DNA of 64,000 nucleotides from Acaricomes phytoseiuli DSM 14247 (GCF_000376245.1 NZ_AQXM01000054.1:1-64000); one strand, 5' to 3'; shown: positions 45,389-55,832, counted from the stretch's first letter. Notes: generated by a model not told the origin, from the letters alone. Numbers and translations are program-made.

Positions 45389-45490
45389 TGCAATAACAGA
45401 AGCAGTAAGAAGCAGTACTAGAGAAGAAGCCGTCGGGAACGCCGGATCGTCATAAAAACGAAGCAAGAAGGCAGAGCGAGAGGTAGCGTT

Positions 45491-47266
45491 GTGGTCGGAG
45501 CAGCGAGCCAGCAGTCTAAACATCAGCTGAGAACCCGTCGCCGGATTCGCCTCGGCTTGAGCCTCATGCTGGCTCTTATGCTGTTGGTCTCCGGCAAGCT
45601 TCTTCTGGTCCAGGGCTTCGACCTCGGCGGTAATGCCGAGGCGGCGGAGAAGCAGCGGACCCAGGTGCAGACGCTCGCCGCCACCCGGGGGAAGATCCTC
45701 GATGCCAACGGCAAAGTGCTAGCGGAAACCGTTCTCCGCTATGACATCGTGGTGGATCAGGTCAACAACGCCGTTGCGGAATTCACCCGGCTCAATCCGG
45801 ATACGCAGCAGCGCGACACTATCAGCAGGGATCAGGGCATCAGCGAACTCGCCGGATTGCTCGGGATGCCCGAGGCCGATGTCCGCTCCGCTGTCACCGG
45901 CGACCAGCGCTATAACGTCGTGGCGAAACGAGTCACACCCGATGTGGAGCAGAAGATAGCGGCGCTGCGGATCCCCGGGATCAGCGCCGAGGCCACTCCG
46001 CAGCGGATTTACCCGATGGGGCCGGTGGCCGGGAACATCGTCGGCTTCATCAACGAGGACGGCAGTGGTTCCGGGCTGGAATACACCATGAACAAGGAGC
46101 TCAGCGGAGAAAACGGCAGCCGCACCTACCAGATGGGCAAAGACGGGATCTTGATCCCCACCGCGCCTGTACAAGTCGATCCCGCTCAGGACGGCGAAAC
46201 CGTACAGCTCACGATCAACGCAGATATTCAGTTCATGGCCCAGCAGGCGATCGCGGATCAGGTGCGCAATCTCAACGCGGCCTGGGGCAATATCGTGGTG
46301 ATCGAAGCCAAGACCGGCAATGTGGTGGCCATGGCGGAGGACACCACGATGGATCCGAACAAGCCAGGAGATACCGCACCGGAGATTCGGGATTCCCGTG
46401 CGGTGACCAATGCCATCGAGCCGGGTTCCACTGAAAAAGCAGTGACCGCTGCGGCCGCTATCGAAGAGGGCAAGGTGGATCCGCTGACGCAGATGGTGAT
46501 CCCTCCGCAGCTCACCATCGGTGGCCAGACCATCAAGGATGCCATGCCGCACGGGACCATCAACCGGACCTTCGCCGGAGTGATCGGGGATTCGCTCAAC
46601 ACCGGAACCGTGATGGTCGGCTCGCAGCTGAGCCGCCAGCAGCGCTACGACTACTTGAACAGCTTCGGCATCGGTCAGCCGACCGGTATTCCTTTACCAG
46701 GGGAGAGCCCCGGCATCCTGGCGCCGGCAGAGCAGTGGGACGGCCGGCAGGAGTACACCGTGCTCTTCGGCCAGGGCGTAGCCCAGACTCCATTGCAGAC
46801 TGCAATGATCTATCAGACCCTGGCGAACGGCGGAGTCCGGCTGCAGCCGCGTCTGGTGGATTCGACCACGAATGCCAATGGTACGGTCGAAGAGGCACCG
46901 GCGTCCGAAGGCACCCAGGTAGTCAGCCAGGATACCGCCCAGCAAATGCGGGATATCCTGGAGAGCGCGATCACCGCCACGCCCAACAACAAGGCCTCAG
47001 TGCCGGGCTACCGGGTGGGCGGGAAGACCGGTACTGCTGAATCCCCGGCGGCGGGAGGATTCAACGGGTACACCGCATCTTTTGCGGGGATGGCGCCCAT
47101 GGATGATCCGCAGTACGTCATCTTGGTGACGGTTCAGCACCCGCAAGGCGATATCTTCGGTATCTCCCAGGGCCCAGTATTCAGCAATGTGATGACGCAA
47201 GTGCTTCAGGAAGGGAACGTGCCGCCGTCCAACACGCCATCGGTGAAACTCCCGCAGAGCTTCTGA
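45491..47266 (+). CDS. ftsI: Penicillin-binding protein 3 / septal transpeptidase
   Basis: 591 aa class B PBP, GTG start. An N-terminal membrane anchor (RIRLGLSLMLALMLLVSGKLLLV) is followed by the pedestal (ATRGKILDANGKVLAET) and the transpeptidase domain. Active-site motifs: EPGSTEKAVTAA (Ser of SxxK), DSLNTG (SxN) and GGKTGTAES (KTG). It crosslinks septal peptidoglycan with FtsW as glycosyltransferase. Confidence 0.95.
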   Translation: MVGAASQQSKHQLRTRRRIRLGLSLMLALMLLVSGKLLLVQGFDLGGNAEAAEKQRTQVQTLAATRGKILDANGKVLAETVLRYDIVVDQVNNAVAEFTRLNPDTQQRDTISRDQGISELAGLLGMPEADVRSAVTGDQRYNVVAKRVTPDVEQKIAALRIPGISAEATPQRIYPMGPVAGNIVGFINEDGSGSGLEYTMNKELSGENGSRTYQMGKDGILIPTAPVQVDPAQDGETVQLTINADIQFMAQQAIADQVRNLNAAWGNIVVIEAKTGNVVAMAEDTTMDPNKPGDTAPEIRDSRAVTNAIEPGSTEKAVTAAAAIEEGKVDPLTQMVIPPQLTIGGQTIKDAMPHGTINRTFAGVIGDSLNTGTVMVGSQLSRQQRYDYLNSFGIGQPTGIPLPGESPGILAPAEQWDGRQEYTVLFGQGVAQTPLQTAMIYQTLANGGVRLQPRLVDSTTNANGTVEEAPASEGTQVVSQDTAQQMRDILESAITATPNNKASVPGYRVGGKTGTAESPAAGGFNGYTASFAGMAPMDDPQYVILVTVQHPQGDIFGISQGPVFSNVMTQVLQEGNVPPSNTPSVKLPQSF

Positions 47267-47334
47267 GCACGTGCTCGCATTTCTTTGTACTCTTCTGATG
47301 ACCTGCCTAACCCCTGACCTCCACGGAGCGACTT

Positions 47335-49035
47335 TTGACCGATAGCCAGCCTGATTCCGCAGCGACCGCCGGGAGCCTCCGACCGCGCCTGGTGAATCCC
47401 GTCGCTTTGGCGGAGCTGACGGCGTCGCTGGCTCCCGGCAAGCCGGGCGCATCGATCACACTGGCGGATCCAGCTTCCGCCTCTCTTGCGACAGCAGTGA
47501 CTGGAGCCAGTCTCAACTCTCGGACGATCCGCCCGGGAGACCTCTACCTGGCCCTACCCGGGGCCAGGACGCACGGTGCCCACTTCACCGCCCAAGCTAT
47601 CGGCGACGGGGCAGCGGCAGTGCTCACCGACCAGGCAGGCGCCGAGCTGATCAAAGCGCAGGAGCAGGCCGGGCAGTTGTCGAGTCCACTGCCGCCGCTG
47701 CTCATTGCAGAGGACCCGCGCGGCATCGCCGGGTACGTAGCCGCTAGGATTTATCAGCGGAATCCGCTCTCGCTCGTGGGGATCACCGGGACCAACGGTA
47801 AGACCACGGTCTCTTATCTGGTGCGCTCGCTTTTCGCCGCGCTGGGCCGGGATAGCGGTCTTATTGGCACGGTGGAGACGCTCATCGGCCAGAATCGAGT
47901 GCCCTCCGCGCTCACCACTCCTGAATCTCCGGATCTGCATGCGCTGCTGGCCCGAATGTCGGAGGAGTCCCTGCAGGCTGCGGTGATGGAGGTTTCATCC
48001 CATGCGCTGACTTTCGGGCGCGTCGACGGAGTGCTCTTCGATACTGCTGGATTTACGAATCTCAGCCAGGATCATCTGGACCTGCACGGTGACATGGATA
48101 GTTATCTGGAGGCCAAGGCCGCACTCTTCACACCCGAGCGCAGTCGCCGCGGAGTTGTGGTCATCGACCAGTCCTGGGGCAGGAAACTAGCCGCTCACGC
48201 GCAGATCCCCGTGCTCACGCTATGGACCGGGCAGGGTTCAGGGGAAGCTGAAGAAGCTGACCCAGTGGCTTCCGCACGCTCCACAGAGCAGGCGGATTGG
48301 CGGGTCATCGAAGCGGACCGCGAAGGCCTGGGCTGGCGTATCAAGCTCCGCGGCCAGGCCGGTGAGCTGAGTTTCCGCACGAGCCTTCCGGGCCGGTTCA
48401 ATATCGCCAATGCCGCACTCGCGGTGCTCCTCGTGCACAACAGCGGTGTGAGTCTGGACGCGCTGCAGAAGGTTCTGGACGCTCGTGAGCCTTTCCGGAT
48501 CGACGTTCCTGGACGGATGCAGCTGATCGGCGCCGCCCCCATCGCGATCGTCGATTTTGCGCATAATCCGGAAGGGCTTCGGCAGGCTCTTGAGGCAGTG
48601 CGCCCCGAACAGGGGCGCCTGATCACCGTCTTCGGTGCCACGGGTGAGCGGGATCAAGGCAAGCGCCCGATCATGGGAGCACTGGCAGTCCGGGGGTCGG
48701 ATATCGTGATCGTCACCGATGACGACCCCCATGATGAGCCCGCCGCGCAGATCCGGGACCAGGTGATGGCGGGGGCGCAGGCCGAGCGAGAGCGGATGCG
48801 CGCCGAGGGCCACGAGCCGGAGCGGCTCGAAGACGTCGCGCCGAGGGCCGCCGCCATCGATCGTGCTGTCGCCCTCGCCCGGCCGCAGGACACCATTCTG
48901 ATCGCCGGCCGGGGCCATGAGGTCTGGCAGGAAGTCAGCGGCACCAATCTTCCACTGGATGATCGTGAAGAGCTGCGCGTCGCGTTGACTCGGCATGGAT
49001 TCGATGCTCTCGGACAAAGCGGGTTAGAGTCCTGA
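47335..49035 (+). CDS. murE: UDP-MurNAc-tripeptide synthetase
   Basis: 566 aa from TTG 47335 (GGAGCG upstream). Adds the third stem-peptide residue. ATP loop: GITGTNGKTTVSYL. The carbamoyl-Lys region and ATGERDQGKRP are present. At the amino-acid specificity loop the sequence is DDPH (463-466) rather than DNPR, the signature of meso-DAP enzymes. This suggests L-lysine (or another diamino acid), as in many Micrococcaceae with A3alpha/A4alpha walls; inference only. An N-terminal extension of about 35 residues is longer than usual. Confidence 0.95.
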   Translation: MTDSQPDSAATAGSLRPRLVNPVALAELTASLAPGKPGASITLADPASASLATAVTGASLNSRTIRPGDLYLALPGARTHGAHFTAQAIGDGAAAVLTDQAGAELIKAQEQAGQLSSPLPPLLIAEDPRGIAGYVAARIYQRNPLSLVGITGTNGKTTVSYLVRSLFAALGRDSGLIGTVETLIGQNRVPSALTTPESPDLHALLARMSEESLQAAVMEVSSHALTFGRVDGVLFDTAGFTNLSQDHLDLHGDMDSYLEAKAALFTPERSRRGVVVIDQSWGRKLAAHAQIPVLTLWTGQGSGEAEEADPVASARSTEQADWRVIEADREGLGWRIKLRGQAGELSFRTSLPGRFNIANAALAVLLVHNSGVSLDALQKVLDAREPFRIDVPGRMQLIGAAPIAIVDFAHNPEGLRQALEAVRPEQGRLITVFGATGERDQGKRPIMGALAVRGSDIVIVTDDDPHDEPAAQIRDQVMAGAQAERERMRAEGHEPERLEDVAPRAAAIDRAVALARPQDTILIAGRGHEVWQEVSGTNLPLDDREELRVALTRHGFDALGQSGLES

Positions 49036-49052
49036 CTGGTGATTATTGAGAA

Positions 49053-50594
49053 ATGACAGAGTTTCGCGTAGAAGAGATCGCCGGGATTACCGGGGGGCGG
49101 CTGACCAGTACCGTGGCAGCCCAGTTGACCCTTGCCGCCTCCCGGATCAGCACGGATTCTCGTGACTGCGTCCCGGGCTCACTGTATGTGGCCAAGCTGG
49201 GCGAACACGCTGACGGGCACGACTTCATCGCGGCGGCGCTGGCCGCCGGAGCGGAACTAGTACTGGCTGAGCGGGAGCTCACGGACGCCTCCGGGCAGCC
49301 GTACCCGGCGGTTATCGTCCCCGATGCAATCCTCGCGATGGGCCAGTTGGCCGCCGCCGTGGTCCAGCGGATTCGGGATAGCCGCGGGCCTGGGGAATTC
49401 ACCGTCATCGGCATTACCGGTTCCGCAGGCAAGACCACGACGAAGGATCTGCTCGCCGGGGTGCTTAGCTCGGCAGGCCCCACGGTGTACCCGGAAGGTT
49501 CCTACAACGGTGAAGTGGGTGTTCCCCTCACCGTTTTCCGTGCCGATGAGACGACGCGCTACCTCGTCGTAGAGATGGGCGCGACCAAAATCGGGAACAT
49601 CGCCTACCTGGCTCAGATGGTCCGCCCCGATATCGGCGTGGTGCTCGGGGTGGGCAGCGCGCATGCCGGTGAGTTTGGCGGGGTGGAGAATATTGCCATC
49701 GCCAAGGGGGAGCTGGTCGAAGCGCTGCCCCCCGGCGGTACCGCGGTGCTCAATATCGCCGACTCCCGGGTCGCCGCCATGGCCAGCCGGACCAGCGCGC
49801 GTATCCTGTGGTTCGGCGAGACCGGGGTAGGAGCGGAGCTGGTGACGGAAACCGCCGCCTCGGTCCTCCGTGCGGATCAGCTGCATACCGATGATCAGGC
49901 TCGGCCCGTCTTCACGCTGATACTCCCGGATGACAGTGCCTATCCGGTGCGCAGCGGGCTGATCGGCGTGCACCATGTCAATAATCTGCTGGCCGCAGCT
50001 GCAGCGGCATGGGCAGCAGGCATCCCCGGTGATGCGATCGCCCGGTCGCTCGAAGGGCGCGGGTCGGCCAGCCGCTGGCGGATGGAACGCACCGACCGGC
50101 CCGACGGCGTCACCGTGATCAACGATGCCTATAACGCCAACCCCGAGTCGATGCGGGCGGCGTTACGAGCTCTCGCCGAGCTGGGTCGGGATGAATCCGG
50201 AGCCCCGGCGCGGCGGACCTGGGCGGTGCTCGGGCCCATGTACGAACTGGGCGAGGACTCGGTCCGAGAGCATGACGCCCTGGGCCAGATCGTGGTCCGG
50301 CTGAACATCTCCCGTCTGGTGGTGGTGGGCGCTGACGCCCGCCCGCTGCACATCGGAGCGATCAATGAAGGATCCTGGGGCGATGAGTCTGTGCACCTGC
50401 CGGACCTCGAGAGCGCCTATCAGCTCCTCGGCGCCGAGCTCCGCCCCGGCGATGTGGTGCTCTTCAAATCGTCCCGGGATGCCGGGCTGCGTCATCTGGG
50501 GGACCGGGTGGCGCAGGCAGAGGCAAGCGAGTCGGAGGGAACTGCTCCGCGCACTCCGCTAACATGGTCTCCTATGACCGCCGGAGAGGACTGA
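49053..50594 (+). CDS. murF: UDP-MurNAc-tripeptide:D-Ala-D-Ala ligase
   Basis: 513 aa. Adds D-Ala-D-Ala to the UDP-MurNAc-tripeptide. ATP loop: GITGSAGKTTTKDLLAG. Further Mur motifs: SYNGEVGVPLTVF, EMGATKIGNIAYL, INDAYNANPESMRAAL. No strong ribosome-binding site; it follows murE by 17 bases. Confidence 0.95.
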   Translation: MTEFRVEEIAGITGGRLTSTVAAQLTLAASRISTDSRDCVPGSLYVAKLGEHADGHDFIAAALAAGAELVLAERELTDASGQPYPAVIVPDAILAMGQLAAAVVQRIRDSRGPGEFTVIGITGSAGKTTTKDLLAGVLSSAGPTVYPEGSYNGEVGVPLTVFRADETTRYLVVEMGATKIGNIAYLAQMVRPDIGVVLGVGSAHAGEFGGVENIAIAKGELVEALPPGGTAVLNIADSRVAAMASRTSARILWFGETGVGAELVTETAASVLRADQLHTDDQARPVFTLILPDDSAYPVRSGLIGVHHVNNLLAAAAAAWAAGIPGDAIARSLEGRGSASRWRMERTDRPDGVTVINDAYNANPESMRAALRALAELGRDESGAPARRTWAVLGPMYELGEDSVREHDALGQIVVRLNISRLVVVGADARPLHIGAINEGSWGDESVHLPDLESAYQLLGAELRPGDVVLFKSSRDAGLRHLGDRVAQAEASESEGTAPRTPLTWSPMTAGED

Positions 50595-50600
50595 GCGTCG

Positions 50601-51716
50601 ATGATCGCTTTGCTGATGGGCGCCGGCATCGGCCTTGCCGTGGCCATGATCGGTACCCCATTATTCATCCGGCTGCTGGTGCGCAAAGGCTACGGTCAGT
50701 TCATCCGCGATGACGGACCCACCTCGCACCACACCAAACGAGGCACTCCGACTATGGGCGGCACGGTAGTCGTCGGGGCCGTCATCTTCTCTTATCTGCT
50801 CACTCATCTCATCATCTGGCTGATGAACCCCTCCGCACCGGGCCCCTCGGTCTCCGGCTGGCTGCTGATCTTGCTCATGGGCGGCATGGGTCTGGTGGGC
50901 TTCCTGGATGACTACATCAAGATCTCCAAGCAGCGCTCACTGGGACTCAACGCCAAAGCCAAGCTGATCCTGCAAACCGGCATCGGGGTGCTCTTCGCGG
51001 TGCTGGCGCTCAACTTCGCCGACCCCCATCAGCGCACTCCCGCGAGCACGCAGATCTCCTTCGCCCGTGATATTCCCGGCCTAGACTTGGCGTTCGCCGG
51101 CTCCGGGCTCGGCGTGGTCCTCTTCGTGATCTGGGCGAACCTCATCGTCACGGCAGCCACCAATGGGGTGAACCTCACGGACGGGCTGGACGGCCTAGCC
51201 GCCGGGGCGGCCGTCATGATCTTCGGCGCCTACACGTTGATCGGCATCTGGCAGTCGAATCAGAGCTGCGGCTCTGCTCGGGCGACCAGCTCCACGGTCT
51301 GCTACGAGGTGCGGGATCCGATAGATCTCGCACTGCTCGCGGCTATTCTTTTCGGGGCACTCATCGGATTCCTCTGGTGGAATACTTCACCGGCGAAGAT
51401 CTTCATGGGCGACACCGGCTCTTTGGCGATCGGCGGGGCTATCGCGGGGCTTGCGATCCTCAGCCGGACCGAACTCCTGCTGCTCATCCTGGGCGGTCTT
51501 TTCGTGCTGATCACCCTCTCGGTGATTCTGCAGGTCGGTTTCTTCAAGCTCTCCGGCGGCAAACGGATCTTCAAGATGGCGCCGTTACAGCATCATTTCG
51601 AGCTCAAGGGCTGGGCTGAAGTGACGGTCGTGGTGCGGTTCTGGATTTTGGGTGGCCTCTTCGTCGCAATAGGCTTGGGCGCCTTCTACGCGGAATGGGT
51701 GGTATTTCAGCAGTGA
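50601..51716 (+). CDS. mraY: Phospho-MurNAc-pentapeptide translocase
   Basis: 371 aa, about ten hydrophobic helices. Makes lipid I on undecaprenyl phosphate. Signature loops: HHTKRGTPTMGG, GFLDDYIKISKQRSLGLNAKAK (catalytic DD), NLTDGLDGLAAG and FMGDTGSLAIGG. Six bases after murF. Confidence 0.96.
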   Translation: MIALLMGAGIGLAVAMIGTPLFIRLLVRKGYGQFIRDDGPTSHHTKRGTPTMGGTVVVGAVIFSYLLTHLIIWLMNPSAPGPSVSGWLLILLMGGMGLVGFLDDYIKISKQRSLGLNAKAKLILQTGIGVLFAVLALNFADPHQRTPASTQISFARDIPGLDLAFAGSGLGVVLFVIWANLIVTAATNGVNLTDGLDGLAAGAAVMIFGAYTLIGIWQSNQSCGSARATSSTVCYEVRDPIDLALLAAILFGALIGFLWWNTSPAKIFMGDTGSLAIGGAIAGLAILSRTELLLLILGGLFVLITLSVILQVGFFKLSGGKRIFKMAPLQHHFELKGWAEVTVVVRFWILGGLFVAIGLGAFYAEWVVFQQ

Positions 51717-53347
51717 GCCGTGAGGAAGCGCCGTCGTCCCGGCTGGATGGTCTGGACCGATGGGAATCGGACTGGGCGGGCTTGCGCGTCGTGGTGACGG
51801 GAATAGGCAAAACCGGCTTCTCCATCGCCGACACCCTCGCGGAATTAGGGGCCCGGGTGATCGTGGTGGCGGCAGCCGATGATGAAGCCGCACAGCGAGC
51901 CGCGGATACCTTGCGCATCGTTGGAGTGGAAGAGGTCCGGCTAGGAGAAGAGATCTCCCAGCAATTGCCGGTTTTCGCTCCGGCCGAAGGCGATCCAGAG
52001 GGTTCTGAGGATTCCGGACTAACTGCGGAGCTCGTGGTGACTTCGCCCGGTCTGACTCCTGAACACCCGGTACTGGCCGAAGCCGCTCGGCAGGACATCC
52101 CGATCTGGGGCGATGTGGAACTGGCCTGGCGGGTCCGCCGGCGCGAAGGCCGGAAAACCGCTGAATGGATCACGATCACCGGGACCAACGGCAAGACCAC
52201 GACCACGACTATGCTCGCTTCGATCCTGCAGCAGGCCGGGGTGCACGCCATCTCCGTAGGCAATATCGGTACGCCGATTCTAGACGCGGTACGCGAGCCG
52301 GAGGGCTACGACGCCTTCGCGGTGGAACTCTCCACATTCCAACTGCACTGGACGAGCTCGGTCTCTGCGCTGGCAAGCGTCTGCCTCAACCTCGCAGAGG
52401 ATCATGTGGACTGGCACGGATCCTTCGCCGCTTATGCTGCGGATAAGGCCAAGATTTACCAGAACACCCGGGTAGCCTGTGTCTACAATGCGGAGCAGAT
52501 CGAAACCGAGCAGATGGTCGAGGCTGCAGAGGTCGTCGAAGGCTGCCGGGCTGTTGCTTTCACCACGGGAACCCCCGCGATCAGCACGGTCGGCGTGGTC
52601 GATGGACTCCTGGTTGACCGGGCCTTCATCGCGGAGCGTCGGACCTCCGCGGTAGAACTGGCTCAGCTGTCTGATATCGGCGATCTAGTACCCCGCCACC
52701 TCGTGGCGAACGCCGCGGCTGCTTCCGCTTTGGCAAGGGCTTATGGTGTTGCGCCGGAGTCAGTACGGGACGGTCTGCGCGCCTATGATCCCGGCGCGCA
52801 CCGGATCCAGGCCGTGGCCCACCGGGACGGGGTGCTCTGGATCAACGATTCGAAAGCCACCAACCCGCATGCCGCCTCGGCCTCCCTCGCAGCCTTCGCC
52901 CCGGTGATCTGGATCGCCGGGGGAGAGGCCAAAGGAGTCGGCTACGACGAGCTGATCGCCCAGCACCGGGATCGGCTCAAAGCGGTGGTGCTGATCGGCA
53001 AGGACCGCAGTGCACTGCTGGCCGCGCTCGAACGACACGCACCGAATGTCCCGGTGTTCTACGCCGAACCGGGTGACACTGGAAAGGTGCACGGTGGCGG
53101 GCGGCAGAACCCTCCAGGCACTCAGGCGGATGAGCTTGCCGAAGCGCAGGCGGCGGATGCCATGATGGCCCAGGCGGTTTCTGCTGCGGCGGAAGTCGCG
53201 GTTGAAGGGGACACGGTTCTCCTGGCCCCCGCTGCCTCGTCCCTTGACCAGTTCTCCTCGTATGCGCACCGGGGGGAATCGTTCATCGCGGCGGTCCGTG
53301 CCCTGTTAGAAGGATCCGAAGGGTCCGCAGGGGGCCGCGCACACTGA
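51713..53347 (+). CDS. murD: UDP-MurNAc-L-alanine:D-glutamate ligase
   Basis: 544 aa from GTG 51713, which overlaps the mraY stop (GTGA); an alternative ATG at 51695 lies inside mraY. ATP loop: TGTNGKTTTTTMLA. Further: VELSTFQLHW, NLAEDHVDWHGSF, INDSKATNPHAA (catalytic Lys/Asn-His) and APAASSLDQFSSYAHRGESF. Longer than E. coli MurD (438) because of inserts around 85-100 and 445-480. Confidence 0.95.
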   Translation: MSREEAPSSRLDGLDRWESDWAGLRVVVTGIGKTGFSIADTLAELGARVIVVAAADDEAAQRAADTLRIVGVEEVRLGEEISQQLPVFAPAEGDPEGSEDSGLTAELVVTSPGLTPEHPVLAEAARQDIPIWGDVELAWRVRRREGRKTAEWITITGTNGKTTTTTMLASILQQAGVHAISVGNIGTPILDAVREPEGYDAFAVELSTFQLHWTSSVSALASVCLNLAEDHVDWHGSFAAYAADKAKIYQNTRVACVYNAEQIETEQMVEAAEVVEGCRAVAFTTGTPAISTVGVVDGLLVDRAFIAERRTSAVELAQLSDIGDLVPRHLVANAAAASALARAYGVAPESVRDGLRAYDPGAHRIQAVAHRDGVLWINDSKATNPHAASASLAAFAPVIWIAGGEAKGVGYDELIAQHRDRLKAVVLIGKDRSALLAALERHAPNVPVFYAEPGDTGKVHGGGRQNPPGTQADELAEAQAADAMMAQAVSAAAEVAVEGDTVLLAPAASSLDQFSSYAHRGESFIAAVRALLEGSEGSAGGRAH

Positions 53348-53403
53348 TTGCCCGTAGCGCGAGACAGAGCTGAGCCAGGCCTGCGATAGAGCGAGGAGTC
53401 ACC

Positions 53404-54654
53404 GTGGTCACGACGCCCGCCCGCCCACGGCAAGAGGATGCTCCGGCTGCCAGGCCCGGTTTCTGGAAGCGGCTATGGGCCGCGCTCGAAGGCCACGGCC
53501 GCGACAAGAAATCCGACTATTACCTGATTCTCGGGTGCACTCTGGCGTTGACCGGTATCGGCCTCATGATGGTTTTCTCGGCCTCTTCGGTTTCGCTGAC
53601 CTCCAGCGGGGACAGCAATCCCTTCAGCCTTGGCATTCGGGAAACAATCTTCGCGATCCTGGGCCTCACCGCGATGTTCCTGCTCTCCCGGATCCCGGTC
53701 CGGCTGCTCAAAGCGGGTGCCTGGCCGCTTCTTGGGCTCACCTTGGTCACCTTGGTGCTCGTCGCTGCGGTGGGTCGTAACGTGGGTGGCAACCAGAACT
53801 GGATCTCCATCGGCGGTTTCTCGTTCCAGCCTTCTGAGCTGGCGAAGCTCGCGCTGATTCTCTGGATGGCCACGGTTCTCGCGGCCAAGGAGAAGCTGCT
53901 GAACCGCTGGCAGCATATCTTCTTGCCGGTGGTGCCGGTGGCAGCACTGGTCATCGGCTTCATCCTCTTGGGGCATGATCTGGGCACAGCGGTGATCGTG
54001 ATGCTCATCGCGGCTTCCGGGCTGTTCCTTGCGGGTGCGCCCAGGTTCCTCTTCGTCACTGCTGGGCTGCTCGGTGTGGTGGTCGCCCTCGGCCTAGCGC
54101 TGACCAATGCGAATCGCACCAGCCGCCTCGGCGCCTGGCTCGGCCAGTGCGGCCCAGGTGAGGACCCACAGGGCCTGTGCGATCAGGCCCAGAACGGGCT
54201 CTACGCGCTGGCCTCCGGAGGCTGGTTCGGCGTGGGCTTGGGGCAGAGCCGGCAGAAGTGGACGTGGATTCCGGAAGCGCATAATGACTTTATTTTCGCT
54301 GTGATCGGCGAGGAGTTCGGCCTGCTCGGCAGCCTCGTGGTGATCGGCCTCTACACACTGCTCGCGGTCGCGATGTTCCGAGTCATCATCCGGCACGACG
54401 ATATGTTCGTGCGGGTGCTCTGCGGGGGCATCACCACCTGGATGATAGGACAGGCCTTCGTGAACATCGCGATGGTCACTGGATTGCTGCCGGTGATCGG
54501 CGTGCCACTGCCTCTGATCTCCTACGGGGGCACCGCCTTGGCCGTGGGGCTGGCCGGAATGGGCATGGTGCTGCGCTTCGCCAGGGATCGATCCGAGGCA
54601 ACGACATCACAGAATTCGAAATCTCCCGTGGGGAAGGCTAGTACCGCCAGATGA
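53404..54654 (+). CDS. ftsW: Septal peptidoglycan glycosyltransferase FtsW
   Basis: 416 aa SEDS protein, GTG after GAGGAG. About ten helices. Conserved: GGNQNWISIGGFSFQPSEL, the large loop with EAHNDFIFAVIGEEFGLLG (Glu/Asp catalytic region), and PVIGVPLPLISYGGTAL. Polymerises lipid II at the septum with FtsI. Its stop overlaps murG (ATGA). Confidence 0.95.
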   Translation: MVTTPARPRQEDAPAARPGFWKRLWAALEGHGRDKKSDYYLILGCTLALTGIGLMMVFSASSVSLTSSGDSNPFSLGIRETIFAILGLTAMFLLSRIPVRLLKAGAWPLLGLTLVTLVLVAAVGRNVGGNQNWISIGGFSFQPSELAKLALILWMATVLAAKEKLLNRWQHIFLPVVPVAALVIGFILLGHDLGTAVIVMLIAASGLFLAGAPRFLFVTAGLLGVVVALGLALTNANRTSRLGAWLGQCGPGEDPQGLCDQAQNGLYALASGGWFGVGLGQSRQKWTWIPEAHNDFIFAVIGEEFGLLGSLVVIGLYTLLAVAMFRVIIRHDDMFVRVLCGGITTWMIGQAFVNIAMVTGLLPVIGVPLPLISYGGTALAVGLAGMGMVLRFARDRSEATTSQNSKSPVGKASTAR

Positions 54655-55832
54655 CAGATAGTCGTGACGTTTCCGGGAACGTTTCCGGGAAAACCGCTCA
54701 GCCGCAGCCTCCGTTATCCATCGTCCTCGCTGGTGGCGGCACCGCCGGGCATGTTTCTCCACTGCTGGCGATCGCCGCTGCGCTCCGTCAGGCTGCGCCT
54801 GACGCTCGGCTGCTCGCAGTGGGCACCGCTGAAGGACTTGAGGCTCGGTTGGTGCCTGAAGCGGGCCTGGAGCTCGCGCTGATCGAACGGGTGCCCATGC
54901 CCCGGAGGTTCAATCGTGCAGCGCTGTCCTTCCCGGCTCGGATGCGCCGGGCGAGGAAACAGGCCCGGGGCATCCTGACCGATGCGCAGGCGGATGTCGT
55001 GGTAGGTGTAGGCGGCTATGTCTGCACTCCCATGTACGCCGCGGCATCCCGGAGTAGCATTCCCGTCGTCATCCATGAAGCGAATATGAAGCCGGGACTG
55101 GCCAACCGCCTCGGTGCTCGAGCCGCCCGGTATATCGGAACCGCCTTCGCTGATACTGCCCGCGCCTGGGGAAAACGCGATGCCCAGTGGGTCGGCATGC
55201 CGATGCGTGCCGATATAGCCCGGCTGGCCGAGCTGGAGCCCGCGCAGCGGCAGCGAGCACGCGAGGAAGCCCGGGGTAGGCTAGGTCTGCAACAAGATCT
55301 CCCGGTACTGGTGGTCACGGGCGGATCGCTCGGCGCTGCCAGGATCAACCGGGCTGTCGCCGATGTCGCCCAGGCCGGGGATTTTGCCAGCGCCGGCGTC
55401 CAGGTGCTTCATCTGACCGGAACAGGTAAAGCGGTGACCGGCCCCGAAGGGGAGTCGCTCGCCGCTCCTGGTTACCACCAGCAGGAGTACCTCAGTGATA
55501 TGGCCGATGCCTATGTAGCAGCGGACCTGCTGATCTGCCGTGCTGGGGCCGGGACCGTGAGCGAGGTGGCGACGGCAGGTGTGCCGGCGGTATTCGTTCC
55601 ACTGCCTATCGGCAATGGCGAGCAGCGGCTGAATGCCCAGATACTGAGCGACCGCGGCGGTGCCGTTCTGATCAAGGACAAAGATTTCTCCGCAGCCTGG
55701 ATCCGCCAGGAGGTGCTCCCGCTGCTTGCTGACCCCGCAAGGCTGTCCGAGATCGGTCGGATCGCCGCTGAGTCTGGGATCTCGGATGCGGCGGAGCGGA
55801 TGGCGGAACTGACCCTGGAGGCTGCACGATGA
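54651..55832 (+). CDS. murG: Lipid II synthase (GlcNAc transferase)
   Basis: 393 aa GT28. Transfers GlcNAc to lipid I at the inner membrane face. Motifs: VLAGGGTAGHVSPLLAIA, GVGGYVCTPMYAAA, HEANMKPGLANR, VTGGSLGAARIN, CRAGAGTVSEVATAGVPAVFVPLP. A 20-residue N-terminal tail precedes the first strand. ATGA overlaps join it to ftsW and murC. Confidence 0.96.
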   Translation: MTDSRDVSGNVSGKTAQPQPPLSIVLAGGGTAGHVSPLLAIAAALRQAAPDARLLAVGTAEGLEARLVPEAGLELALIERVPMPRRFNRAALSFPARMRRARKQARGILTDAQADVVVGVGGYVCTPMYAAASRSSIPVVIHEANMKPGLANRLGARAARYIGTAFADTARAWGKRDAQWVGMPMRADIARLAELEPAQRQRAREEARGRLGLQQDLPVLVVTGGSLGAARINRAVADVAQAGDFASAGVQVLHLTGTGKAVTGPEGESLAAPGYHQQEYLSDMADAYVAADLLICRAGAGTVSEVATAGVPAVFVPLPIGNGEQRLNAQILSDRGGAVLIKDKDFSAAWIRQEVLPLLADPARLSEIGRIAAESGISDAAERMAELTLEAAR

